DNA from: Siphonodentalium dalli
Lineage: Eukaryota > Mollusca > Scaphopoda > Gadilida > Siphonodentaliidae
Direction of reading: 5' to 3'
Length of the DNA stretch: 64,000 bases
Assembly: GCA_032622095.1 (NCBI GenBank)
Contig: CP136069.1
Span: forward strand, 182,083,122-182,147,121
Shown here: in pieces, positions 53,901 through 63,670 of the stretch
Position numbering within the stretch: position 1 is the stretch's first letter
Layout: every line of letters starts with the position of its first letter
Program-made: the position numbers and the translations under genes
Notes under the pieces: generated by a model
Told to the model about the DNA's origin: nothing
Seen by the model: only the letters and a program-made list of their open reading frames with translations
Database searches by the model: none

Positions 53901-56900
53901 TCGGCGACTGAACAAATTCTTATAAAATCTAGTGCGCAATCTCTCATCCAAAACGACACCAACTTGGCGTCTTTAAATCACACAATTAGTTTCCTTGTAT
54001 CATGGAGAAGAATGTATATAATTTGGTGGAAATCGGCGCTAAAATTATTTTAACAATTTTGGTGCTCCTCTCCCCTTCCGTGCATCCCTGACTCGAACGG
54101 CGCCTCTTTTGACATATTTTAACCACACCATTATATTCCTCATATCATGGGGATGATTTTTTTTATCAGTTTTGTGACCATCGGCGACAAAACATTTTTC
54201 TGCCCCTTCCCCCTTTCTGCCCCTGACAAATACGGCGTCACTTTTAAACCGCACCATTATCTTTCTCGTAAAAAGTTACCCCTCCTAGACCCCTTTTGTG
54301 CCATCTAGATGGTCCCCCGTGAATTTCTATAGAACAGACAGACAGACATTCGCAAATATATATATAGATGCACTGGCACATAATCGTTAATGCTGCACCA
54401 GCTCAGCTCCCGACAAGAAACGTTTAAATCACATACCCCTGGGGAAATACTAAAATACCATTATAGACTATACCAGATCATACCAGTGACATAGTCTATT
54501 CTAGAGCTATAGAACCACCACCTCCTCTTCAGCTATTAATCTGATATATTCATCCCGAGAGCTGGTAATCCTTTCTCTCTGGTGGTCCGACCGTGTGTCG
54601 GGTTATCACCCCGCCATCTCCCACACACACTCCATCCGATTAATGATAAACGTCGCTAATCCATAATCTGATATATCAGATTAGTAATCTGACATATATG
54701 AATAATAATAATCTGATATATCAGATTAGTAATCTGACACATGAGAATAATGATCTGATATATCAGATTCGTAATATGACATATAAGAATAATAATAGGA
54801 TATATTAATTGTCAAGATGGCAATCAAAATGGCCACCAAAATTGACAATTTCTGTAATTCATGGTTAGTTCACACATATACCAAGGCGATTCGGTGGGGG
54901 CTGTGGGGATTCTTACGCCTCCAAAATATAATCTGATATATCAGATTAATAACTGACGAGGCAGTGGCGGTTCTACGCCTCCGTAATATTGGTATTTTAG
55001 TATTTCCCCCTAGTGGCCTGTGGGTTAAATAGGAAAGAGTCTTAGTCTTACCGAGAAGAGGAATCGCGTCTGATGATGGAGGCAGGCTTCCTGTTATAAC
55101 CATGATGAACAGATAGAGAGATAAAATAGCCGTCGTTTGTAGGGAAACCTTCTCGCCCGACTCAACCGGCAACAGAAAACTCAACAACGTGAGACCGCTG
55201 ATAAGTATGCATGGCACAACCAGGCTGATCACGTAGGCTATTGGTTTCCGTCGAAGGTTTAAATAGTATGTGACGTCGATGAACGGACTTGGGCAACATG
55301 CGTACATCACAGAATGTCTCTCGGCCGTATACGTCACAACTGTCCATTCCACGTTCTCGTGATAGTTCCCTATATCCGTCGATAATGGTGGGAAGAAGTC
55401 AAGCAGAGATCCATCATAAATCCAAGACCCGAACACGAATTGACAAACTTGTTCGTCATATGGGAAATATCGTACGTCTAGTTTGCAGAAACTCTCTAAA
55501 ACAGATGGCCACGTGTAACTCACAGTTCCGTCATGCACAATTTTCAAAATGTTACTCTTCAGTCCGGGAAAATCACTTCCGGATGTGCTGAAACAATAAT
55601 TTGAATATGCATTGATCATTTCAAGATGGCATTCAAAATGGCCACCAACAATTGACAATTTCTGTAATTCATGGTTAGTTCACAAATATACCAAGGAGAG
55701 TCGGTGGAGGATGTGGGGTTTCTTACCGCTCCAAACAAAATACCCACTCCCGATCCAAGAGATTTAAAAAAAAGTTGGATATTACATGCATGAAATGACA
55801 ACAATTAGACATCCTGAACAGCAGTAATGGTTGATATGTTTGAAGTATCGATTCTGACATATCTAATCAAGTAAACTCTGTGCGAATACGCTCTACCGGA
55901 AATGTGATTTAACTGACTGACTGACGCTAGCTAATATAGCGACCGACTTTTTGGTGTTCCATGCACGATATAAACCTAGCCATTGTTGACATCCGTGACA
56001 ACTGGACCCAGCAAAAAAGTTACCACTGTTAGACCACTTTTGGATCATCCAGATAGTTCCATGCTAAGTTCTATAGATATATATCATTTTCTTCTAGAAC
56101 TTCGCAAATATAGATGTGGATTAAGCTGTCTGGACTATATTATCCACACCTGTCGTAGAGTGTTACGTCCGGAACCCAGACCTCGTCGTATGGCAGTCTC
56201 GTGTCATGTTCACCGAACAAGCTCGCGTTCCATCGTAGTCCACAGTCGTACCACTTCTGAAAATACAATAATCTAATGTCACGTACTCAAAATTCTAATA
56301 TAGTACTTATTCCAATTCTTAATCTAATATTTTAATTTTAAATCAATATTTTAAATTTTATCTTACAATTTTATCCTTAATATACATTTTGCCATTTCTA
56401 TAATATAATTCAATAATTTAAGTTTCATTCTGATATTTTTTTAGTATACATTTAACTTTTTATATAACTCAATTTTCCAATTTTGTTCTTGCTATTTTAT
56501 CCTTATTTTATAAATCGTGGTTTGTAAATTTCAAACTGCATGCACTTTATGACAAACACGCTACTATCTCTAACACAAAACAAATCAACTTAAAAGTAAC
56601 ATTTAAATAATAATAAGCATTTTGGAGAATTATCACAAATTAAACAAGAGCTAGAAATTACAAAATGAAAACAGAAATTGAAATAAGAACAGAAATGAGA
56701 ATAAGCGAGATAACTGAGTCGCTGCCATATTGGATCCATCCAGGTCCGTTCCGCGCATTCAGTGCTAAAGGTCAAAGTTCTAGAGTAAAACTCCATATAT
56801 GGAATGCTATTCTATTTAGCCAATTTAAAATTGAATACGGACAGTAGTGAGTCTCAGAATGATGCAGAATGTAACCGACAAACGTCTTAAATAAAAATAA

Positions 56901-59347
56901 TGAGCGATTGCCTCACATGCCGTGTACGTGCTGGCAGTGCTCAGACGAACATAGCTGGAAGGAAACTACGCGAGTGCATATATACGTAATATATGTAGGT
57001 CTACATTTGTGGCACAACATCTGAATATTGACAGACTCTTTCATGGAATGGCGTTTTTTACCGTTAGAAGAAAAAAAATGCCGTTTTTAATTTTTTCAAG
57101 ATATATACACATGCATATGTTAGTGTAAACAGTATTGACTAAGATGCGAGATATACTTAACCCTTTACCCAACAGAAGGGCCCTGTGCCAATGCATTCTC
57201 TTATATATGCGAGTCGACCATAGGTCGCCTCGCATATATAAGAGAATGCATTGGCTTAACACATTAAAAATTATAAAATTGTTAAAGAATGTAAGAAAAA
57301 ATGGTAAAAAGTGTTAAAAAAAGATTTTTTTTAGGCCAATGCATTCTCTTATATATGCGAGGCGACCTATGGTCGACTCGCATATATAAGAGAATGCATA
57401 GGCACAGGGCATAACTATAACCATCACAATGTGGTCAATGAGCCGGTTCCAATGATATCCATATTTGTATGGTTTTATTGAGACAGACCGAAGATATTTT
57501 AGGCTGTTGAAGCTTTATTTGGCCGGTTTTGGCCGGTTTGTTGGGTAAAGGGTTAATGGATGATATAGGGATTTTACATAAACCGTTATAAAAATTCTTA
57601 TTCTGTGGGTCATCTCCCGAGTCATTTGAGTGGCCGTTTCATATGATATGAATATAAATTGTTGTACACAAGCCTGATTATAGTGTGTCTGTCATTTGCA
57701 GAATGAATGAGGTCCCCAGAGTGTGAATTAATTTAGTGATGTTATTCCGCATAGCGGGCTAGCATCACCAAATTCACCCTCTGGGTACCTCATTCTGCAT
57801 GGCCTCATCTGCTATGGGAGACATAGACTCAGAATGAAGATCCCAAATGGTGAATATTGTGATGAGCACCCTTTGGAAACCTCGAGTATGCAATGTGTCG
57901 TCTGCCAATTTGAGGATATAGAGAAACTAAACTAAAAAATAAATAGAATCTATGTGAGGAAGTTTCTCTAGAAATTTGATAATAAGTAAACTTTCCAGAG
58001 AAGACGAGACCGAAGCAGAATGAGGTACCCAGAGTGTGAATTTGGTGATGATAGTCCGCTATGTGGGATAGCGTCACTAAATTCACCCTCTGGGTCTGGG
58101 GGACCCTTCCGCAAATGGCAGGCACACTAAACTCAGACTTGTTTGTACATGTATACTTAATGTTTGCCTTATAAGTTTATTGGCAGATATTGGGATAAAC
58201 ACTTCTGTATGCAAAAGTCTACATACAATACCGCGAGACATGTTCGATTTGACCTTGACTGCAATATAAATAAAGGCAAGATAAAAGACATGATAAAAGA
58301 AATAATTTGTAGAATTTAACTAACCATTCGCATCCAGACGTTTATCTTCAACTGCTGTGTCGGTTCGTGCTGGAAATAAATTAAAAAATGATATACTCTT
58401 TTTTGTTTTCTGCTAACGTTTTATTATGCTCCGATTCAAACGCGATTCCGGGTATATCGGCGCCGGCCGTCCTGCCATGCCGTCCAGCCTCACAATCTGC
58501 ATGTTTAGCATATATTCTAAAATTTATACACTCATCTGGTTGGAATTTCCTTCGGCGAACCCTACAAGCCACATCCCTCATGCGATCGTCACCAAAAAAC
58601 TTGATATAGATTTTCGGGTTGATCCCCAGATTGACGGAAGCCATCGATTCTGTTTATGAAATTCATTAAAAAAAACATGGCTGCGAGCAGTCATCTTGGA
58701 TTTCACATTTAAATTCATCGGCACACCATGTAGACCACATTTATTGTTTATTGTGAAAATGTTCAGGCATGTTTAGGATCACCTCTAGATACGTGCAGAT
58801 GGGGAGCTATCGATATGAACGATTTTCGGAGAAAACAGGACCGCCGCCAGCCATCTTGGGAGTTTTTGCATTGCTAAATCCTTTGGCATGCCCTACATAC
58901 CACATCCCTCATCGGATCGTCACCAACCTTCATATGGATCTGCAGTGTGACTACTAGATGGTAGCCATTATAGAAAATAATAATACATAAAATACGTGAC
59001 GCATGCATGCGCTGGTCGGGGGAGGGGTTGGGTGTCGCTGTGCACTTTCGATGGAAATTATGGCGTGGTGTTATGGTGGTTCTAATGAGGTTTCTGTTCT
59101 TAACAAGATGGGCGAAATCTAGAGTAAAGCCGTATGAGAAATATTTGAGGGGTGGGGGTATCATGGGGGTGGGGTGGTGTAGGAAGGACATGTATGATAC
59201 TTACCAGTGATAGGATTTGCCGCAGCGCGACATCAAGTGTGACATTGATTTTCCAATCCGTACCACAGACTGGTCGATGTTGTGGCTCATAGACTTCATT
59301 CAAAAACTCATGGAGATCGTGTAATTCTCCATGAAGCTCGAGGAAAC
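47678..59347 (-). CDS. Nicotinic acetylcholine receptor alpha-type subunit, six exons, N-terminus missing
   Basis: Joining (minus) 59347-59205, 58369-58325, 56256-56150, 55587-55052, 50139-50012 and 47977-47678 gives one frame of ~418 residues with consistent GT-AG introns. Order: ligand-binding domain with EVYEPQHRPV and VALRQILSL; loop region WYDCGLRWN and VWVPDVTLYD; Cys-loop CKLDVRYFPYDEQVC (13 residues between cysteines); the vicinal pair YACC that marks alpha subunits; M1 IAYVISLVVPCILISG; GEKVSL before M2, as in cation channels; M3 CNLALVSVSCIVTVLVIHI; M4 VFFVFFLIVQITMTVVIFV. The M3-M4 loop is short (~75 residues). A signal-peptide exon should lie upstream of 59347 but was not identified. 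By family it forms pentameric acetylcholine-gated channels in the plasma membrane. The exact subtype is not assigned. Confidence 0.9.
48066..48160. repeat. 22-bp tandem repeat
   Basis: Four copies of TACATATATATAACCTCATT in the M3-M4 intron. Confidence 0.85.
48493..48901. mobile_element. GAATGAGG-hairpin family (C), copy 6, with 6-bp duplication
   Basis: Tips GCAAGGGTGGATATAGTTTG and AAACTATATTCAGACTTGC; TTATAA is repeated outside (48487-48492, 48902-48907). Two hairpin modules and the family's middle (GGGGATATAGAAACTGAACA) are present. It lies in the receptor's last intron. Confidence 0.8.
49502..49947. mobile_element. TTAA paired-hairpin family A, copy e (inverted)
   Basis: CCCTTTACCCAACAAAGCGG to GTTGGGTAAAGGG, TTAA at 49498-49501 and 49948-49951. 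Both hairpins are complete, with an extended T-rich spacer. It sits in the receptor's last intron, ~60 bp from the M3 exon donor. Confidence 0.9.
50012..50139 (-). CDS. Receptor exon: M3
   Basis: 128 nt after acceptor TTTTTGCAG. It completes an Ala codon, then IYFTCNLALVSVSCIVTVLV and IHIHFQWKRETPVWMKRH, ending INSQ before donor GTAGTT. The WMKR after M3 corresponds to the conserved MP.W.R segment of the family. Confidence 0.9.
50620..50713. repeat. 31-bp tandem repeat, three copies
   Basis: Unit TTTATGTGGCTGTATAACAA plus TGTTTAGCGTA, nearly identical copies. Confidence 0.9.
50745..51110 (+). repeat. Copy of the 37.7-kb repeated segment
   Basis: GTGAAACACTCCGGTAGGGT and CTAACTTATCAGTTGCACGC match 37723-38090 closely; a third, shorter relative begins at 51286. 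Confidence 0.7.
51261..54362 (+). mobile_element. 3.1-kb element with ACTAGCAGGGTTACCCGG start and tandem core
   Basis: It starts ACTAGCAGGGTTACCCGGCG and ends GACAGACAGACATTCGCAAA with TATATATATAGAT. The body from ~52400 is a dimeric array (~350 bp per pair) with GGTGGAAATCGGCG, CATCTTTAAACCACAC and CTCACCCAAACGGCACC. It is inserted in a family B hairpin element: AAGAGA at the left and TGCACTGGCACA at the right are continuous in other B copies. No protein is evident. The class is unassigned. Confidence 0.6.
54422..55027. mobile_element. Element with GGGGAAATACTAAAATACCA inverted ends
   Basis: GGGGAAATACTAAAATACCA (54440-54460) is inverted at ~54990-55013. Inside are four copies of the palindrome AATCTGATATATCAGATTA (54665, 54709, 54751, 54930) and one copy of the 115-bp direct repeat. 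It ends 25 bp from the M1-M2 exon donor of the receptor. Confidence 0.5.
54811..54926. repeat. ~115-bp direct repeat, right-hand copy of flank
   Basis: From TCAAGATGGCAATCAAAATG to CGCCTCCAAAA; matches 55620-55737 in the same orientation. The two copies flank the receptor's largest exon. Confidence 0.85.
55052..55587 (-). CDS. Receptor exon: Cys-loop, loop C, M1, M2
   Basis: 536 nt between acceptor ATTGTTTCAG and donor GTAAGAC. It encodes TSGSDFPGLKSNILKIVHDG, the Cys-loop, YACCPSPFIDVTYYLNLRRK, M1, the GEKVSL boundary and M2 (TTAILSLYLFIMVITG) to DAIPLL. All residues expected for an alpha-type cation-channel subunit are present. The frame stays open ~70 codons upstream in the intron, but the acceptor marks the true start. 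Confidence 0.93.
55620..55737. repeat. ~115-bp direct repeat, other copy
   Basis: TCAAGATGGCATTCAAAATG to CCGCTCCAAA, partner of 54811-54926. Confidence 0.85.
56150..56256 (-). CDS. Receptor exon: ligand-binding domain, WVPDVTLYD
   Basis: 107 nt after acceptor GTATTTTCAG. It encodes KWYDCGLRWNASLFGEHDTR and LPYDEVWVPDVTLYD, then two bases of a Ser codon finished in the next exon. The P.D..LYN-type motif is diagnostic for the family. An unusual extra Cys follows WYD. Confidence 0.92.
56257..57156. other. Receptor intron, A/T-rich, nothing identified
   Basis: No exon or complete element found. The TTAATTCTAATAT-like tracts at 56290-56480 are low complexity. Confidence 0.4.
57161..57552. mobile_element. 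TTAA paired-hairpin family A, copy f
   Basis: CCCTTTACCCAACAGAAGGG to GTTGGGTAAAGGG, TTAA at 57157-57160 and 57553-57556. It is very similar to copies a and b; both hairpins are nearly perfect. Confidence 0.9.
57668..58142. mobile_element. GAATGAGG-hairpin family (C), copy 7, with 6-bp duplication
   Basis: ACAAGCCTGATTATAGTGTG and CACTAAACTCAGACTTGT; TTGTAC is repeated outside (57662-57667, 58143-58148). Two hairpin modules are present and the middle is shortened. Confidence 0.8.
58325..58369 (-). CDS. Receptor micro-exon (15 codons)
   Basis: 45 nt between acceptor ATTTCCAG and donor GTTAGT, encoding HEPTQQLKINVWMRM in phase 0. It matches the DEKNQ.L...W.. segment between the ILSL exon and the WYD exon in the family, so the frame runs through without a gap. 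Confidence 0.85.
58660..58940. repeat. Diverged relative of the 161-bp satellite
   Basis: AACATGGCTGCGAGCAG..CATCTTGGATTT and GCCGCCAGCCATCTTGGGAG with CCTTTGGCATGCCCTACATA resemble satellite monomers at 41.6-47.4 kb, in two degenerate copies. Confidence 0.5.
59205..59347 (-). CDS. Receptor exon: start of ligand-binding domain
   Basis: 143 nt ending ALRQILSL at donor GTAAGT. It encodes ELHGELHDLHEFLNEVYEPQ and HRPVCGTDWKINVTLDVALR, the N-terminal helix and first strand of the family. The acceptor (ATTTGAAG, AG at 59349-59348) is weak, so the exon could start elsewhere. The signal peptide must be in an upstream exon that was not found. Confidence 0.75.
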
Positions 59348-59950
59348 CTTCAAATATTAGATATATATATAACGAAAAAATGTGTAAAATGCAGTTATTA
59401 TCAATCTTAAATCCGCGAAAAGTCCCCTTAACCGGAATATCAATATCCAAGATCGCATTTATAGTCCGATTTTCACGGAATAAACCCCACTGTATATATT
59501 AGAGTGGCCGGTGACGAATACGTAAGATTCTACAAAAAAAAACAACAAACATTATACTACAGTGCCATTTATTCCGTGAAAATCGGATCAGAAAGAAAAT
59601 TATGGGCATTTTGCCATTTTGGGTCTTCAGGTATGGAAACCCAGTAAGTTGGGTGGTAACTATTTTTGGTGGAATCTTAATTATTCGTCAACGGCCACCC
59701 TACAATTCCGTAAAGATAGGATCAGAAAGGTGATTTTGGGCATTTTGCCATCTTCGGCCGTAGGGTGTGGAAGCCCAGTAGGTTGGTGGTAAATTTGTTG
59801 AGTGGAATCTTAATTATTTGTCAACGGTTTTTTCGGATTTCCAATATCAACATCAACTAAATTACCCAGTTTCAAAACATTATTATTAAAAAACATGTAG
59901 TGCTTAGATGATACTATAGTATACTTGTTAGCTAACCTGCGTATGGAAAT
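59348..59950. other. Intron or upstream region; two related blocks
   Basis: 59575-59700 and 59700-59830 share TTTGGCATTTTGCCAT..-type text, GGAAGCCCAGTAGGTTGG and GTGGAATCTTAATTATT, a short duplication. No exon found. Confidence 0.4.
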
Positions 59951-59959
59951 AGTATATAC

Positions 59960-60545
59960 ATGTATAGTCTAAACTACTCCACCCTTGGCTTCTTGAGAAG
60001 AAATATCCGCTTCATGCCACACAAATCAAAACGGACAGCATACATATCACTGATCAGATCATGCATGGACTACGGAGCCATAATCTGGGACCCATACCAA
60101 CAGAAAAACATCAACGTCCTCGAAAAGATCCAATGGAAAGCAGCCAGATTCATAACAATTGACTATAGGTCTAGAGAGGAAGGAGATATGACAAATATAG
60201 CACTTCCACCCCTACAAGACCGACGAAAAACCCAGAGACTGAGCTACCTATTTAAAATAGCAGGAGGGCATATACCAGCGCTTCCACCAGATGACTTCCT
60301 GAAGGGAACCAGACCAAAGAGGAAAATCAAGGCAAAAACTTTCACCGATCACCAAACCAACAACATTGTGGAGAGGCGAATTAGCAACAACAGTCTCAAC
60401 ACGTGACCAGTACAAACACTCCTTCTTTGTGAAAACAGTCGTGTAGTGGAACCACCTGGACCAAGAGACTGTTTCCTCCTCATCATCAGAGGATTTCACA
60501 GCTGCACTAGCAAAAACAGCAGCTGTCGACAGCGCCGGGCAGTAA
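59960..60545 (+). pseudogene. LINE reverse transcriptase C-terminal fragment
   Basis: From 59960 the frame encodes TLGFLRRNIRFMPHKSK, LIRSCMDYGAIIWDPYQQKN and LEKIQWKAARFITIDYRSRE, the region after the palm in CR1/Jockey-type LINEs. Near 60404 the frame shifts by one base and continues as HSFFVKTVVEWNHLDQETVS, ending at a stop near 60545. The RT core and endonuclease are missing; it is a 5'-truncated, frameshifted copy. Confidence 0.8.
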
Positions 60546-60875
60546 ACAACTGCCCGTGCCCGTCCTATATTGTGCCAGAATTGGACATTTGGACGTATCC
60601 ATTCAGATTCAGATTCAGACCCAGATTGGGCAAATTTCGCCAATACAATTCGCGGCTCCAGATCAAGTTGCCGCTAGCTTCAGACGACATTCCATCAAGT
60701 GTTTTATTTTCTACTGGTCGAAATGGTTTTATCGGCGTCGACCGTTCATAAAACTATATATATCCATCATCGCAGTCTGGGCTAGACGAGGTTGGCACGG
60801 ATTCGAACCCCGACATGGGCGAACATCGGGAGTGATTCAAGCATTATCTGAGCTGAAGGGCATCTTAGTGTCCCA

Positions 60876-61005
60876 TTTCGATCGATACATGACCATTTCG
60901 ATCGATACATGACCATTTCGATCGATACATGGCCACCCCGATCGATACATTGCCATTTCGATCGATGAATGGCCATTTCGATCGATACATGGCCATTTCG
61001 ATAAT
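60876..61005. repeat. 20-21-bp tandem repeat
   Basis: About six copies of CCATTTCGATCGATACATGG following the LINE fragment; it might be the LINE's 3' tail repeat. Confidence 0.85.
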
Positions 61006-61100
61006 TGATGAGAATTTGTTCACGCTCAACGAAGCAAGCAATGAACAATCATACCATTCACAAAACCCATACCATTCATGAACACTCATGCCATTCACTT

Positions 61101-61760
61101 ACTTTTCGCTGATGATCTCGTTTTACAATCTGAAATGCCAGAGGGTTTGCAAAATTCTTTCTAATAATAATAACGGTTAACCCAGACAAAACAAAATGCA
61201 TGACATTTAAGCCAAAATAAGCGCAAGTTACATATGGTTTATAAGTTTTATATCAAGGATGAGTCGTTATATAAGTGTTCGATAAATATAAATTCTTCGG
61301 TCTGGTCTTCAATATTGGCTGTAAAATTGGGAGAGCTTTCGAAAACTTGAGCGGGAGAGCTTCTAACGCTGTAGTATGTTTTTTTCCACGACGAACTCAT
61401 TGAGTTCACAGACATATTTGTCCCTCGGTACCAAATGTAAATTGTTTGACAAATTAATCATGCCTATATTGTTGTATGCAATGGTTGTGAAATATGTGCT
61501 GCTTAAGTTGACATTTTCGTTTGTTGATAACCCTCTTCAGCAGACACACTTGAAACTCTATAAGAATGTACTCAGAATTAATAGAAAAGCGTCAAATCAT
61601 GTTTCGATGGCCGAACTAAGTCCATATCCTATAGCAATGAGTACCAACGGGAATACAATGTATATTCAAATATCTGCACGCTTAGATCAAATATCTATAA
61701 ATTCTACACAATACAGTGCACAATATGTTTTAATTTTGATCTTAAACAAAATTGTGTAGA
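61101..61760 (+). pseudogene. Second LINE reverse transcriptase fragment, decayed
   Basis: CTTTTCGCTGATGATCTCGT (61103 on) encodes LFADDLVLQSE, an RT motif C with ADD. After frame breaks comes TVNPDKTKCMTFK. From 61376 the frame encodes KCKLFDKLIMPILLYAM and LYKNVLRINRKASNHVSMAE, as in the C-terminal part of LINE RTs. At least two frameshifts and several stops separate these parts. Confidence 0.7.
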
Positions 61761-62530
61761 AATGACACATGACATATGTGTCGGTGGAATTTTCTCAACA
61801 TTGAATATGAGCGAATATGAGAGTATATTATTATTTTTTTTTTTTTATTATTTTTTTTTATTGAATAGCAAAACATACACGGAATATCACAGACATACAT
61901 TAGCATACGAAACTTCAAGGGCGAGAGGGGAAACTATCTCACTGTCACATGCGCACAGTCTTACACTCTTCATTCGCACCTGGATATGTTAAAACAGAAG
62001 ACACAGCCATGAGAGTATATTATAGTTAGAAGATGTTATATGCTCTATTTGAGACACAAACATTAAATATTAAACATTTGACAGCAGCTTTAAAACTTTG
62101 TGCTACACAATTATGTACTGTTCAGTTTTGACACAAACACAGTGTGTATAACAAATTAAAAACTGCTGCCAATATTTTGTTCTGTGGTATATAGCCGTTG
62201 CAAGTTTTGTGTCTCCAATAGAACATAATATTATCTTATATAATAACTATGATACACTCACGTATTCAATGTTGATAAAAGTCCACCGACACATATGTCA
62301 TGTGTCATCTCTACACAATTTTGTTTATGATAAAAATTAAAACATATTGCGAACAATTTATACACATATTGCGAAACATTTATACACATTTGTGTTATGC
62401 AACCTGGGAATATAATGCACGATTCTTACACTCACGTGTGCATTGTTGAGAAAATTACACCGACACATATGTCATGTGTCATCTCTACACATTTTTGTTT
62501 AAGATCAAAATTAAAAACATATTGCGAAGA
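61700..62530. repeat. Inverted and direct copies of a GACACATATGTC block
   Basis: AATGACACATGACATATGTG (61762 on) with flanking CAAAATTGTGTAG is inverted at ~62281-62330 and again at ~62458-62505. CATATTGCGAAGAATTTATA is repeated between 62350 and 62590. Probably a short inverted-repeat element; boundaries unclear. Confidence 0.5.
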
Positions 62531-62944
62531 ATTTATACACATATTACGAAGAATGTATACACATATTACGAAGAATGTATACACATTTGTTCTAATAAAC
62601 TTGGTGTTATGCAACCGGGGGATATAATGCATGATTCTTTCAGATAATCGCTGATAAGTAATCTTCCAACATGGGACACCCATCTTGTGAAAAGCGGTAT
62701 CAATATATCACAGTCTAATACACGATTGGATTCACCAACAGATTTATAACCGAAAGGCTCAATTCAGAACATGTAAATAACTTCCAAAAATATATTTTCC
62801 ATGATGACAAATCAGATGGTACTAATAAACTACGCACATATATAACGTTCAAAGACAAATATGAAATAGAAACATACGTCAAACATGATTGATCACCAGT
62901 ATGCAGCAAGAGAATGTTCACCAGACTTCGTGTTAGCAATAATA

Positions 62945-63376
62945 TATTAGCCATAAACAAAGGTAGACAACCGCAACCAAAACATATTTGATTCGAGTTG
63001 AGGAACCCACCCACCAATGCTCAGAGTGATCAGATATCGATTTTTGAAGTTAGTTATTTCTCGAGATGTGCAATTATTTGTGGCCCAGAAAAACATCGTC
63101 AAACGGACGGTCTGGGACAAAATTGCGGATGAAGATGGATAACCCAAAAATCAAGTGGTAATACTGCCAAATTTCGTGATACTCAAGTGATAATACGGCC
63201 ATATTTCGTTGAACAAAATATTGATAAATAACACGTGTTGGGAAATTTGATACCATAGTTGACAGTGGTTAGCATTATTTTGTTGCGATTCTGATAACTA
63301 TAAAGCGTATTTTGAAGAAATGTTGTTGTTGTTGTATATTGATGATATGGGGACCGTCTGATCGGATTGAGTACCT
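62945..63376 (-). mobile_element. TTAA element, AGGTACTCAA family, copy 3
   Basis: Read on the minus strand it begins AGGTACTCAATCCGATCAGA at 63376 (TTAA at 63377-63380) and matches copy 2 closely, for example TTCTTCAAAATACGCTTTA. The other tip is degenerate (AGGTAGACAACC near 62945) and lacks TTAA. Confidence 0.75.
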
Positions 63377-63670
63377 TTAAAGGCAGAATTTGTCTCATGT
63401 GTGATGAGGAAAATGTTGAAACTAACGGCTGAATGTATTGGGGAGGGGGAATAAATGCATAGGTTTATTTCAATACAAAATAAATCGGTGTAAGAAAATA
63501 TAATCATGAAACACAATTAAAAAAATATAGAATATGAACAGCATGTGCTCGCCAGAAATGAAAGAACATAATCGAAGTGATTTATCGTTGAGCGTGAGAG
63601 GGTTCCACGTCACACGATACACTACATGTATGTGGCTTGCAGTAATCTGCGTTCTGTATGCATCAGTTAT

